From NCBI RefSeq assembly GCF_003667545.1, contig NZ_RCUV01000005.1, forward strand, positions 273,197-337,196: DNA of 64,000 bases, read 5' to 3'. This DNA comes from Mycetocola manganoxydans. Its GTDB lineage: Bacteria; Actinomycetota; Actinomycetes; Actinomycetales; Microbacteriaceae. The first letter of the stretch is position 1; every line of letters starts with the position of its first letter. Shown piece by piece: positions 26,093 through 34,326 of this stretch. Below the pieces are notes generated by a model. The model saw nothing but the letters and a program-made list of their open reading frames with translations. It was not told the origin of the DNA and searched no databases. The position numbers and the translations under genes are program-made.

Positions 26093-27325
26093 TCAGACGA
26101 CCTCGAGCGCGTATCCCTCTTCGCCGTGCACCGAGGTGTCGACGCCGGCGATTTCGTCTTCGTTCCTGACCCGGAAGCCGAGGGTCTTCTGGATCGCGAA
26201 GCCGATGATCCCGGCGACGAGGAAGGCGTAGACGAGGACAGCTGCTGCCGCGATGACCTGGACGGCGAGCTGTTCGAACCCGCCACCGAGGAAGAGGCCG
26301 GTGCCGGTGGCGAAGAAGCCGAGGTAGACCGTTCCGACGAGGCCACCGACGAGGTGGATGCCGACGACGTCGAGTGAGTCATCGAAGCCGAGCTTGAACT
26401 TGAGCTCGACCGCGAGGGCGCAGACCGCACCGGTGACGACACCGAGGAGGAGGGCCCAGCCAGGAGTGAGGTTCGCGCAGGCCGGTGTGATGGCGACGAG
26501 GCCGGCGACAGCTCCCGATGCTGCTCCGACGGAGGTGGCCTTGCCATCCTTGAGCTTCTCGATGATCAGCCAGCCGATGATCGCTGCCGCCGTCGCGCCG
26601 AGCGTGTTGATGACGATGAGTCCGGTGTTCGCCAGGCCGTTGAGCCATTCCGCTCCGGCGTTGAAACCGAACCAGCCGAACCAGAGGATCGACGCGCCGA
26701 GGAGGGTGAGCGGAACATTGTGGGGCTTCTGGATGCCCTTCTGGAAGCCGACCCGCTTGCCCAGGACAAGGGCGAGTGCGAGTGCTGCGGCACCGGCGTT
26801 GATGTGGACGGCGGTACCACCGGCGTAGTCGATGACGGCGATGCCTGATTCTTCACCGAAGAGCGTCGTGCCGAGGTTCATGATCCAGCCGCCACCCCAC
26901 ACCCATGCCGCGATGGGGAAGTATCCGATGGTCGCGAAGATGCCGGCGAAGAGCATCCAGGACCCGAACTTCGCCCGGTCGGCGATCGCACCGGAGATCA
27001 GGGCGATGGTGATGATGGCGAAGGTGGCACCGTAGGTCGCGCCGAGGAGGTTGGTGTTGGCATCCTCACCCTGCGCGAGGGCGGTGAGCCCGAAGTCGGC
27101 GAACGGGTTGCCAGCGAAGTCGGTGGGGCTCGCGACCGCGCTCATGTTGAAGCCGTAGAGAATCCACAGCACGGTGATGAGGCCCAGTGCGCCGAAGCTC
27201 ATCATCATCATGCTGATGACGCTCTTGGCCTTCACAAGGCCGCCGTAGAAGAATGCGACGCCAGGGGTCATCAACAGCACGAGCGCGGTTGCTGTGATTC
27301 CCCAGGCAATGCTGCCGGTGTCCAT
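26093..27325 (-). CDS. amt: Ammonium transporter (Amt family)
   Basis: 410 residues with about eleven membrane helices. Amt signatures are TPGVAFFYGGLVKAKSVISMMMMSF at the N-terminus, AGGTAVHINAGAAALALALVLGKR (a pore histidine) and GIHLVGGLVGTVYLGFF (the second pore histidine). It conducts ammonium or ammonia across the membrane. Unlike the common amt-glnB-glnD arrangement, no PII gene follows; a terminator does. A GlnR-type operator lies upstream, so it is probably induced by nitrogen limitation. Confidence 0.95.
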   Translation of the reverse strand: MDTGSIAWGITATALVLLMTPGVAFFYGGLVKAKSVISMMMMSFGALGLITVLWILYGFNMSAVASPTDFAGNPFADFGLTALAQGEDANTNLLGATYGATFAIITIALISGAIADRAKFGSWMLFAGIFATIGYFPIAAWVWGGGWIMNLGTTLFGEESGIAVIDYAGGTAVHINAGAAALALALVLGKRVGFQKGIQKPHNVPLTLLGASILWFGWFGFNAGAEWLNGLANTGLIVINTLGATAAAIIGWLIIEKLKDGKATSVGAASGAVAGLVAITPACANLTPGWALLLGVVTGAVCALAVELKFKLGFDDSLDVVGIHLVGGLVGTVYLGFFATGTGLFLGGGFEQLAVQVIAAAAVLVYAFLVAGIIGFAIQKTLGFRVRNEDEIAGVDTSVHGEEGYALEVV

Positions 27326-27414
27326 ATCGTGTCCTTAGTTCTCTCGAAGTGCATCGGGCCGCCGACGAGGAACACAAGGTGCCTGTCGGTGTGAAGCCAG
27401 CTTGGATGCCGGAC

Positions 27415-27453
27415 GTTTCGAGAGCGGTGCGCCCGATGTTTCGGGTTGGTTAC
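27415..27453 (-). promoter_or_regulatory. Candidate tandem GlnR box in the amt promoter
   Basis: On the minus strand GTAAC-CAACCC-GAAAC is an exact GTNAC-n6-GAAAC GlnR box. After six more bases a degenerate second pair follows (CGCAC, then GAAAC at 7-nt spacing), giving the typical repeated layout. It lies about 90-130 nt upstream of the amt ATG. GlnR activation of amt in actinobacteria is well established; the GlnR gene is not in this window. Confidence 0.65.
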
Positions 27454-27459
27454 ACCGGA

Positions 27460-27480
27460 CGTGCTTGTGTAAAAAGCACG
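27460..27480 (-). terminator. Small hairpin downstream of zapE
   Basis: CGTGCTT and AAGCACG form a 7-bp stem around a 7-nt A/T-rich loop, 11 nt after the zapE stop and directly upstream of the GlnR box. It could separate zapE from amt transcription. Confidence 0.45.
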
Positions 27481-27490
27481 TTTCGCGGGA

Positions 27491-28528
27491 CTAGGACGTT
27501 TCGGTGAGGGCGATCATTCGCGACATCGACCGCAGGTACTTCTTGCGGTAGCCGCCCGAGAGCATGTCGCCGGCGAAGACCTGGTCGAGAGGGACTCCGG
27601 TCGCGGTGATCGGAATCTGCGCGTCGTACACCCGGTCGATGAACGCCACGAGCCGGAGCGCCTCGGTCTGCGAGTGCAGCTCGTGAACGTCGCGCAGCCC
27701 GATCCGGTCGAGTCCGTCGATGAGTTTGATGTACTTCGACGGGTGCACGGTGGCGAGGTGGGCGATGAGGTCGTCGAACGTGTCATCCGACATCCGCTCC
27801 CCCGCTGCATCGGCAGACGCGAGAGTCTGGGAATAGTCGGCAGGATCGACTGTTGCGGCGTGACCCTCCGTGGAGCGTCGGCGGAAGTCGTTGCCGTCGA
27901 TGCGCAGCGTGGTGAAATTGCTCGACATGGCATGGATCTCGCGAAGGAAGTCCTGGGCGGCGAACCGGCCCTCCCCCAGCGCGTTCGGCGGGGTGTTCGA
28001 GGTCGCGGCAACGCGGGTCCCCTTACCGACCAGGTCGGTCAGCAGCCTGGTCATCATCATGGTGTCGCCCGGGTCGTCGAGTTCGAACTCGTCGATGCAC
28101 AGCAGGGTCGATCCGGTGAGCGCTTCGACGGCCTTCGCGTAGCCGAGCGCGCCGACGAGTGCGGTGTATTCGATGAAGGTGCCGAAGTACTTGCGGGGGC
28201 CGGGAGCGGCGTGCCACAACGCCGCGAGCAGATGGGTCTTGCCGACACCGAAGCCGCCGTCGAGGTACACACCCGGCTTCACCTCCGGCTCCTTCTTCTT
28301 GCGTCCGAAGAATCCCGATGACTTCGCCGGTGTCCACCCGGTGGAGAATGCCTCGAGCAGTTCGACGGCTTCCTGCTGGGACGTGAACTCGGGGTCGGGC
28401 CGGTAGCTCGCGAAGCTGGCATCCGTGAACTGGCGCGGAGGTACGAGGCTTGCGGCGATCTCGTCTCCGGTGATCGACGGCGATCGGTCGGAGATGCGGG
28501 TGCGGGCCGTCTCAGCGGTCTGGCTCAT
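27491..28528 (-). CDS. zapE: AFG1/ZapE family ATPase
   Basis: 345 residues from the ATG giving MSQTAETART. Walker A is GGFGVGKTHLLAAL, Walker B is LLCIDEFELDDPGDT, followed by RVAATSNTPPNALGEGRFAA and the C-terminal GLRDVHELHSQTEALRLVAFIDRVYD block. E. coli ZapE acts at late division; the mitochondrial homologue AFG1/LACE1 works in membrane-protein turnover. The actinobacterial role is not established. The frame extends upstream but without family similarity. It is divergent from the sulfurtransferase gene. Confidence 0.9.
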   Translation of the reverse strand: MSQTAETARTRISDRSPSITGDEIAASLVPPRQFTDASFASYRPDPEFTSQQEAVELLEAFSTGWTPAKSSGFFGRKKKEPEVKPGVYLDGGFGVGKTHLLAALWHAAPGPRKYFGTFIEYTALVGALGYAKAVEALTGSTLLCIDEFELDDPGDTMMMTRLLTDLVGKGTRVAATSNTPPNALGEGRFAAQDFLREIHAMSSNFTTLRIDGNDFRRRSTEGHAATVDPADYSQTLASADAAGERMSDDTFDDLIAHLATVHPSKYIKLIDGLDRIGLRDVHELHSQTEALRLVAFIDRVYDAQIPITATGVPLDQVFAGDMLSGGYRKKYLRSMSRMIALTETS

Positions 28529-28673
28529 GGGAGAATACCTCGTGTGTCGAAGTTGTCCGGCGCCTCCCCGGAAGTCGGGACAGGGTCGGATTTCGCAGGA
28601 AAGAACGGTCCCCAGCCTAAGCCTTTTCGATGCACCAGCCGTGCCGCGAAGCGGCCCACTCCGGAGGTAGAGC

Positions 28674-29570
28674 ATGCCCATCGAAACCGACAACTCCCCC
28701 GCCTTCGCGGACTTCGCACACCCGGAACGCCTCGTCAGCACGGCCTGGCTCGAGGAACGGCTCGGTACCGACGGGCTCGTCGTCGTCGAATCCGATGAGG
28801 ACGTCCTGCTCTACGAGATCGGACACATCCCGGGCGCCGTGAAGATCGACTGGCACACCGACCTCAACGACCCGGTCGAACGCGACTACATCGATGGTGC
28901 CGCTTTCGCCGAACTTCTCTCCAGCCGCGGCATCTCCCGCGACGACACGATCGTTCTCTACGGCGACAAGAGCAACTGGTGGGCGGCGTACACGCTCTGG
29001 GTCTTCACCCTGTTCGGCCACAGTGACGTCCGTCTCCTCGATGGCGGGCGTGACAAGTGGATCGCCGAAGGACGCCCGATGACGACGGATGCTCCGGGGC
29101 GGCCACGCACGGACTATCCCGTCGTCGAGCGCGACGATTCCGGGATCCGCGCGTACAAGGAGGATGTGCTCGCGCACCTCGGCAAGCCGCTCATCGACGT
29201 GCGCTCCCCCGAGGAGTACAGCGGGGAGCGCAACACTGCCCCGGCGTACCCGGAGGAAGGCGCACTGCGCTCCGGCCACATTCCCACGGCGAGGAGCGTG
29301 CCCTGGTCGAAGGCCGTGGCCGATGACGGAACATTCCGGCCGGTCACCGATCTCGACTCGATCTACCGCGACGGAGCCGGACTCCGTGACGGCGACGAGG
29401 TCGTCGCGTACTGCCGGATCGGTGAGCGGTCCAGCCACACCTGGTTCGTGCTGTCCTACCTGCTCGGTTTCGAGAACGTGCGCAACTATGACGGATCGTG
29501 GACCGAGTGGGGCAGCGCTGTTCGCGTCCCGATCGCGATCGGAACCGAGCCGGGCGAGCTCCGTCGCTGA
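28674..29570 (+). CDS. Thiosulfate/mercaptopyruvate-type sulfurtransferase (two rhodanese domains)
   Basis: 298 residues with two rhodanese modules. The N-terminal one is inactive-type, with [14 protein letters not shown] and [17 protein letters not shown]. The C-terminal one has [13 protein letters not shown] and the active-site loop YCRIGERSS with Cys247. It transfers sulfane sulfur to a thiophilic acceptor. The next gene is sufE, itself a sulfur acceptor, so the pair likely works in sulfur delivery for Fe-S assembly or sulfur metabolism. Confidence 0.93.
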   Translation: MPIETDNSPAFADFAHPERLVSTAWLEERLGTDGLVVVESDEDVLLYEIGHIPGAVKIDWHTDLNDPVERDYIDGAAFAELLSSRGISRDDTIVLYGDKSNWWAAYTLWVFTLFGHSDVRLLDGGRDKWIAEGRPMTTDAPGRPRTDYPVVERDDSGIRAYKEDVLAHLGKPLIDVRSPEEYSGERNTAPAYPEEGALRSGHIPTARSVPWSKAVADDGTFRPVTDLDSIYRDGAGLRDGDEVVAYCRIGERSSHTWFVLSYLLGFENVRNYDGSWTEWGSAVRVPIAIGTEPGELRR

Positions 29571-29611
29571 CCCGGCCGCGCGGCATCCGGTCGTGGGAGA
29601 ATAGGGACACC

Positions 29612-30046
29612 ATGACTGAAACTCTTCCGAACCAGCTTGCCGAGATCCGCGACGAGTTCCTCGCCGTCGACGAACGGACGAGGCTTCAGCTCCTGCTCGA
29701 GTTCTCCCGGGAGCTGCCTGCGCTTCCCCAGCGTTACGCTGACCACCCCGACCTGCTCGAACGGGTCGTGGAGTGCCAGTCCCCCATCTTCATCTTCGTC
29801 GAGGTTGCAGACGACGGCGTCCACCTCCACGCGACGGCACCGGAGGAGGCGCCGACCACCCGTGGGTTCGCGAGCATCCTGGCGCAGGCAATCGACGGGT
29901 TGAGCGTCGACGAGGTGCTTGCGATTCCCGCCGACTTCCCGCAGATGCTCGGGCTCGGCAAGGCGGTCTCTCCGCTGCGCCTCAACGGGATGAACGGGAT
30001 GCTGCAGCGAGCGAAACGACAGCTCGCCGCGCGAGCCTCGGTCTGA
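29612..30046 (+). CDS. sufE: SufE family sulfur acceptor protein
   Basis: 144 residues from the ATG giving MTETLPNQLAEI. The SufE pattern is VVECQSPIFIFVEV with the persulfide-accepting Cys55, followed by GFASILAQAIDGLS and LGLGKAVSPLRLNGMNGML. SufE takes sulfur from SufS and passes it to the SufBCD scaffold. It is 41 nt after the rhodanese gene. It ends 2 nt from the stop of the convergent hydrolase gene, so no room for a separate terminator exists. Confidence 0.92.
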   Translation: MTETLPNQLAEIRDEFLAVDERTRLQLLLEFSRELPALPQRYADHPDLLERVVECQSPIFIFVEVADDGVHLHATAPEEAPTTRGFASILAQAIDGLSVDEVLAIPADFPQMLGLGKAVSPLRLNGMNGMLQRAKRQLAARASV

Positions 30047-30048
30047 TC

Positions 30049-31236
30049 TCAGTCGAGCGTCGCAGCCCAGTCGCGGATCGCGCTCGTCCACCGCTTCTCG
30101 TCGTAGTTCCAGAGCTTCGTATGCCGCGCGACGGTGAAGCGCTCGAACGTCACGATGTCCGGCCGCACCGCGGCCAGGTCGTGCGACCCTGACGACGGAA
30201 CGAATCCATCGTCATCACTGTGGAGGACGAGCATCGGGAGGTGCAGTTCGTCTGCGCGGCTGACGACGTCGAGTCCTGGGAAGTCGACGGCTGCGTCGAG
30301 ACCGGTAAGAGCGCGTCCCCACGAATTTGAGATCGCCCCGATGGCTGCCAGTCGAAGAGGAACAGGGATGCGCGTGGCATCCGCCTGGAATTCCAGAACG
30401 CGACCCCAATCGAGAACCGGGGATTCGAGGACGATGCCGCGGAGGAGATCCGGGCGGCTCGTCCTCAACGTCGTCTGCACAGCGATCGTCCCACCCATCG
30501 ACCAGCCCATGAGCACGATCTCGGTTGCCCCATGTTCCGCAGCGACGGTGATGGCGGCGTCGACGTCCTGCCATTCGGTGTCGCCGAGGCCGTACAGCCC
30601 GTCAGAACTGCGGGGTGCGTCACCGTCGTTGCGATACGAGACGAGGAGCGATGAATACCCGGCCTCACGCCAGACCGGGACGGCGCGGAGACATTCACTC
30701 CGCGTCGTTCCACGACCGTGCACGATGACAACCCAGCGGCCGGTATCGTCCGACGCGGGGAAAAGCCACGCCGGGGCGTTTCCCGCTGGCGTCGGAACGG
30801 CGATGTCCCGGTAGTCGATTCCGAGTTCGTCGGGTCGGGAGTAATACCAGCCGCTGAAGGTCGCCGGCCCGCGCTCGGGTAGCCCGTCGCTCGGTGACTC
30901 GAGCTCGCGGGTGACGGTGGTTCCGTTCGATTCGAGTAGCCCGCCGAGGCGCAGGTACCTCTCGGGCGTGCCGAAGAACAGTCCGTACCGGCCGGGCAGA
31001 ACGGTGTCGGGGTTCTTCGCGAGGGTGATGGTGCCGTTCGAGGAATCGATGGCGAGCACGTCACTTTCCCTGAACCGGGTACGAGCCGGCGTGACAACGC
31101 GCCTGGCCACGGTGCCGACAGCGAGGATCGCACTTCCGGTGAGGGTGAGAAGGATGCCACCCAGGGTGATGGCGATGCGCCTCCGGCGGGCCGACGAGCG
31201 GGGGACGGGCTGGTCGGCGTGGCTGTGACGTTTCAT
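30049..31236 (-). CDS. Membrane-anchored alpha/beta hydrolase
   Basis: 395 residues from the ATG giving MKRHSHADQP. Basic residues and one helix (IAITLGGILLTLTGSAILAVGTVA, about 20-43) anchor it in the membrane with the catalytic domain outside. The hydrolase part has VVIVHGRGTTRSEC, the nucleophile elbow GWSMGG, the acid in LHSDDDGFVP and the histidine in VARHTKLW. Substrate is unknown; some relatives are annotated as peptidases. It is divergent from DUF3000 across about 25 nt. Confidence 0.82.
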   Translation of the reverse strand: MKRHSHADQPVPRSSARRRRIAITLGGILLTLTGSAILAVGTVARRVVTPARTRFRESDVLAIDSSNGTITLAKNPDTVLPGRYGLFFGTPERYLRLGGLLESNGTTVTRELESPSDGLPERGPATFSGWYYSRPDELGIDYRDIAVPTPAGNAPAWLFPASDDTGRWVVIVHGRGTTRSECLRAVPVWREAGYSSLLVSYRNDGDAPRSSDGLYGLGDTEWQDVDAAITVAAEHGATEIVLMGWSMGGTIAVQTTLRTSRPDLLRGIVLESPVLDWGRVLEFQADATRIPVPLRLAAIGAISNSWGRALTGLDAAVDFPGLDVVSRADELHLPMLVLHSDDDGFVPSSGSHDLAAVRPDIVTFERFTVARHTKLWNYDEKRWTSAIRDWAATLD

Positions 31237-31249
31237 TGGCAAGTAACTC

Positions 31250-31255
31250 TAGTCT
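31250..31255 (+). promoter_or_regulatory. Candidate leaderless -10 (TAGTCT) for DUF3000-RNase D
   Basis: TAGTCT ends 6 nt before the GTG start of the DUF3000 gene, with no ribosome site between. This is the leaderless arrangement repeated in the window. Confidence 0.5.
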
Positions 31256-31261
31256 GCAAAC

Positions 31262-31858
31262 GTGGCTGATATCCCGATAGGTACTGACGTGCCGGCAGAG
31301 TTCCAGCGAGCACTGGATTCGGTGCGCCGTGCCTCTGCGCGACCGGAGCTCGCGGTGACCGAAATTCCCGCACCGGGTAACCTCGCTCCGTTCAGCGTCG
31401 CCCTTGCGGCCGACGTCACGCCGACGAGGCACGGGGCCGACTCCGAGCTCGGCACCGGCCGCTTTATCCTGCTGTACGACCCGGCTGAGCCCGAGGCGTG
31501 GGGCGGTCCGTTCCGTGTGGTCTGCTTCGCCCAGGCTCCGCTCGAAACGGAGATCGGTCTTGATCCGTTCCTCGCCGAGGTCGCATGGTCCTGGCTCGTC
31601 GACGCCCTCAACGCGCGCTCGGCGAAATACGACTCTGCATCCGGCACGGCGACGAAGATCCTCTCGACCGGATTCGGCGAACTCGCTGCCCAGGGCGACG
31701 GCGCGCAGATCGAGCTGCGGGCGTCCTGGACGCCGCGCGAGGACGACATCTCGTCACATGTGGAAGGCTGGAGTGAATTGCTCTGCATGCTTGCCGGGCT
31801 TCCACCAACAACTGAAGGTGTCACTCTGTTGTCTAGCCGCAGGACGGCGCGTGACTGA
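31262..31858 (+). CDS. DUF3000 family protein
   Basis: 198 residues, soluble. The family block RFILLYDPAEPEAWGGPFRVVCFAQAPLETEIG and the tryptophan-rich core VAWSWLVDAL are clear. The family is restricted to actinobacteria and usually precedes an RNase D-like gene, as here. Function unknown. The stop overlaps the start of the RNase D gene by 8 nt (GTGACTGA), implying coupled translation. Confidence 0.88.
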   Translation: MADIPIGTDVPAEFQRALDSVRRASARPELAVTEIPAPGNLAPFSVALAADVTPTRHGADSELGTGRFILLYDPAEPEAWGGPFRVVCFAQAPLETEIGLDPFLAEVAWSWLVDALNARSAKYDSASGTATKILSTGFGELAAQGDGAQIELRASWTPREDDISSHVEGWSELLCMLAGLPPTTEGVTLLSSRRTARD

Positions 31859-33050
31859 ACGCCACGTCATCGAGTCGAGGGACGAATACCTCGACGCCGT
31901 AAAGATCATCGCGGCCGGCAGCGGCCCCATCGCGGTCGACGCCGAACGGGCATCCGGTTACCGGTACTCGCAGCGCGCCTATCTCATCCAGCTCTATCGT
32001 CGTGGCGCAGGGCTCTTCCTGTTCGACCCTCCAGCGGTCGGTCGGTTCGACGAGTTGAACGAGGCGATCGTCCCCGCGGAGTGGGTCCTCCATGCCGCCA
32101 GCCAGGACCTCCCCTGCCTTCGCGAAGTGGGCCTCGATCCCCAACGCATCTTCGACACCGAACTCGCAGCGCGCCTCCTCGGCATGCCGCGAGTGGGACT
32201 CGGCACCGTCGTCGAGGAACTCCTCGGCATCCACCTCGCCAAGGAACATTCCGCCGCTGATTGGTCCACCCGGCCACTCCCTGACACCTGGCTCGAGTAC
32301 GCGGCCCTCGACGTCGAACTGCTCGTCGACGTCCGCGACAAGCTCGCTGCCCTGCTCGACGATGGCGGCAAACGCGAAATCGCCTCCCAGGAATTCCAGG
32401 CGACCCTTGCCCGTCAGTCGAAGGTCCAGCGCAAGGACCCGTGGCGCAGGCTTTCCGGGCTCAACACGGTCCGTGGGGCACGGAACCTCGCGGTCGCCCG
32501 TGAGCTGTGGATGGAGCGGGATGCTCTCGCTCGCGAGATCGACACCGCTCCCGGTCGGCTTGTCCCCGACTCCTCCCTCGTGGCCGCCGTCAAAGCGGAG
32601 CCGCGCACCCGTTCTGCCCTCGCCGCCCTCCGGGAATTCAAGGGCAGGGCATCACGAAGCGAGCTGCCACGGTGGTGGGCCGCGATCGAACGCGGCCGCA
32701 CGACCGACGAGCTTCCGCCCGTTCGGGCGTCCTCGACCGACGCCCTTCCTCCCCCGCGCAGCTGGTCGGAGCGAAATCCAGAAGCGGATGCCCGCCTCAA
32801 GGCCGCGCGGCAGGCCATCACCGAGATTTCCGAGGAGCTTGCCATCCCGGTCGAGAACCTTCTCACCCCCGAGATCCTGCGGCGCGTGGCATGGAATCCC
32901 CCCGAATCTGTGACCGCAGAATCAGTGAGTGATGCTCTGGCGTCGCTTTCGGCTCGCCCGTGGCAGATTGAAGCTACTGCACAGTCAATCGCCTCCGCGT
33001 TTGTAGAGTCTCACCAAACGCTGAGTGAGGCGCAGAAAGCCGATTCGTAG
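31851..33050 (+). CDS. RNase D-like 3'-5' exoribonuclease with HRDC domain
   Basis: 399 residues from the GTG giving MTERHVIESRDEY; AGGACGG precedes it. DEDDy exonuclease motifs are IAVDAERASGYRYS (Asp/Glu), LHAASQDLPCL (Asp), and YAALDVELLVDVRD with Tyr and Asp. HRDC domains follow (LNTVRGARNLAVARELWMERDALA and the C-terminal helical region). It should trim tRNA or other RNA 3' ends. It is co-expressed with DUF3000. Confidence 0.92.
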   Translation: MTERHVIESRDEYLDAVKIIAAGSGPIAVDAERASGYRYSQRAYLIQLYRRGAGLFLFDPPAVGRFDELNEAIVPAEWVLHAASQDLPCLREVGLDPQRIFDTELAARLLGMPRVGLGTVVEELLGIHLAKEHSAADWSTRPLPDTWLEYAALDVELLVDVRDKLAALLDDGGKREIASQEFQATLARQSKVQRKDPWRRLSGLNTVRGARNLAVARELWMERDALAREIDTAPGRLVPDSSLVAAVKAEPRTRSALAALREFKGRASRSELPRWWAAIERGRTTDELPPVRASSTDALPPPRSWSERNPEADARLKAARQAITEISEELAIPVENLLTPEILRRVAWNPPESVTAESVSDALASLSARPWQIEATAQSIASAFVESHQTLSEAQKADS

Positions 33051-33124
33051 GAAGAATCAAAGGATTCCGGGCCAAAATCCTGCCTCTCCTAGGATCAATA
33101 GGTATCCGATGATTGGGAGGCAAA

Positions 33125-34321
33125 GTGGCCGAAATAGCCGACGTCTTTTTTGTTGATGGTGTGCGGACCCCGTTTGGTCGCGCCGGAGAAAAAGGCCAGT
33201 ACTGGAACACCCGCGCAGATGACCTCGTCGTCAAGGCGATGATTGGACTTCTCGAGCGGAACCCGGACGTTCCGAAGGACCGAATCGACGAGGTTGCCAT
33301 CGCGGCGACGACACAGCAGGGCGACCAGGGCCTCACCCTCGGCCGCACGACCGCGCTCCTCGCCGGTCTGCCGCAGTCCGTCCCCGGTTATGCCATCGAC
33401 CGCATGTGTGCCGGCGCGATGACCGCTGTCACCCAGGTCGGAAGTGCGATTGCCTTCGGTGCGTACGACTTCGCGATCGCCGGTGGCGTGGAGCACATGG
33501 GTCGTCACCCGCTCGGTGCTGATGCTGACCCGAACCCGCGGTTCCTGTCCGAGAAGCTCGTCTCCGCCGACGCCCTCGACATGGGAAAGACGGCGGAGCG
33601 CATCCACGACCGGTTCCCCCACCTGACCAAGGAACGCGCCGACCGTTTCGGAATGCGCAGCCAGCAGAAACTGCAGGCCGCTTACGACGCCGGCAAGATC
33701 CAGCCGGACCTGATCCCGGTCGCGATCAAGAGCGAATCGGGCTGGGGGCTCGCCACGCGTGACGAGGGCACCCGCCCGGAGACCACCATGGAGGGGCTGG
33801 CGAACCTCAAGACGCCGTTCCGCCCCCACGGTCGCGTCACCGCCGGAACTGCTTCTCCCCTCACCGACGGTGCAACGGTGAGCCTGCTCGCCGGAGGCGC
33901 AGCGGTCAAGGAATTCAAGCTCAAGCCGAAGATGCGCATGGTGAGCTTTGCTTTCGCCGGCGTCGAGCCGGAGATCATGGGCATCGGCCCGGTCCCGTCG
34001 ACGGAGAAGGCGCTGCGCAAGGCCGGCCTGACCATCGACGACATCGGCCTGTTCGAGCTCAACGAAGCGTTCGCCATCCAGGTGCTTTCGTTGCTCGACC
34101 ACTTCGGCATCGATGATGACGACCCCCGCGTCAACCAGTGGGGCGGCGCCATCGCCGTCGGTCACCCCCTTGCAGCGTCCGGCGTTCGCCTGATGACCCA
34201 GCTGGCAGCCCAGTTCGCCGAGCGCCCCGACGTACGGTACGGCCTCACCGCCATGTGCGTCGGCCTCGGCCAGGGCGGCAGTGTCATCTGGGAAAACCCG
34301 AACTGGAAGGGCAGGAAGTAA
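33125..34321 (+). CDS. Acetyl-CoA acyltransferase (thiolase), beta-oxidation
   Basis: 398 residues from the GTG with GGGAGG upstream. Thiolase signatures are VRTPFGRAG, the nucleophilic Cys in IDRMCAGAMTAV, the ELNEAFAIQ motif, the histidine in GGAIAVGHPLAASGVR and the second cysteine in MCVGLGQGG. It cleaves 3-ketoacyl-CoA in the last step of fatty-acid oxidation. The FadB-like gene follows after 5 nt, forming a two-gene operon closed by a strong terminator. Confidence 0.93.
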   Translation: MAEIADVFFVDGVRTPFGRAGEKGQYWNTRADDLVVKAMIGLLERNPDVPKDRIDEVAIAATTQQGDQGLTLGRTTALLAGLPQSVPGYAIDRMCAGAMTAVTQVGSAIAFGAYDFAIAGGVEHMGRHPLGADADPNPRFLSEKLVSADALDMGKTAERIHDRFPHLTKERADRFGMRSQQKLQAAYDAGKIQPDLIPVAIKSESGWGLATRDEGTRPETTMEGLANLKTPFRPHGRVTAGTASPLTDGATVSLLAGGAAVKEFKLKPKMRMVSFAFAGVEPEIMGIGPVPSTEKALRKAGLTIDDIGLFELNEAFAIQVLSLLDHFGIDDDDPRVNQWGGAIAVGHPLAASGVRLMTQLAAQFAERPDVRYGLTAMCVGLGQGGSVIWENPNWKGRK

Positions 34322-34326
34322 CTCCA

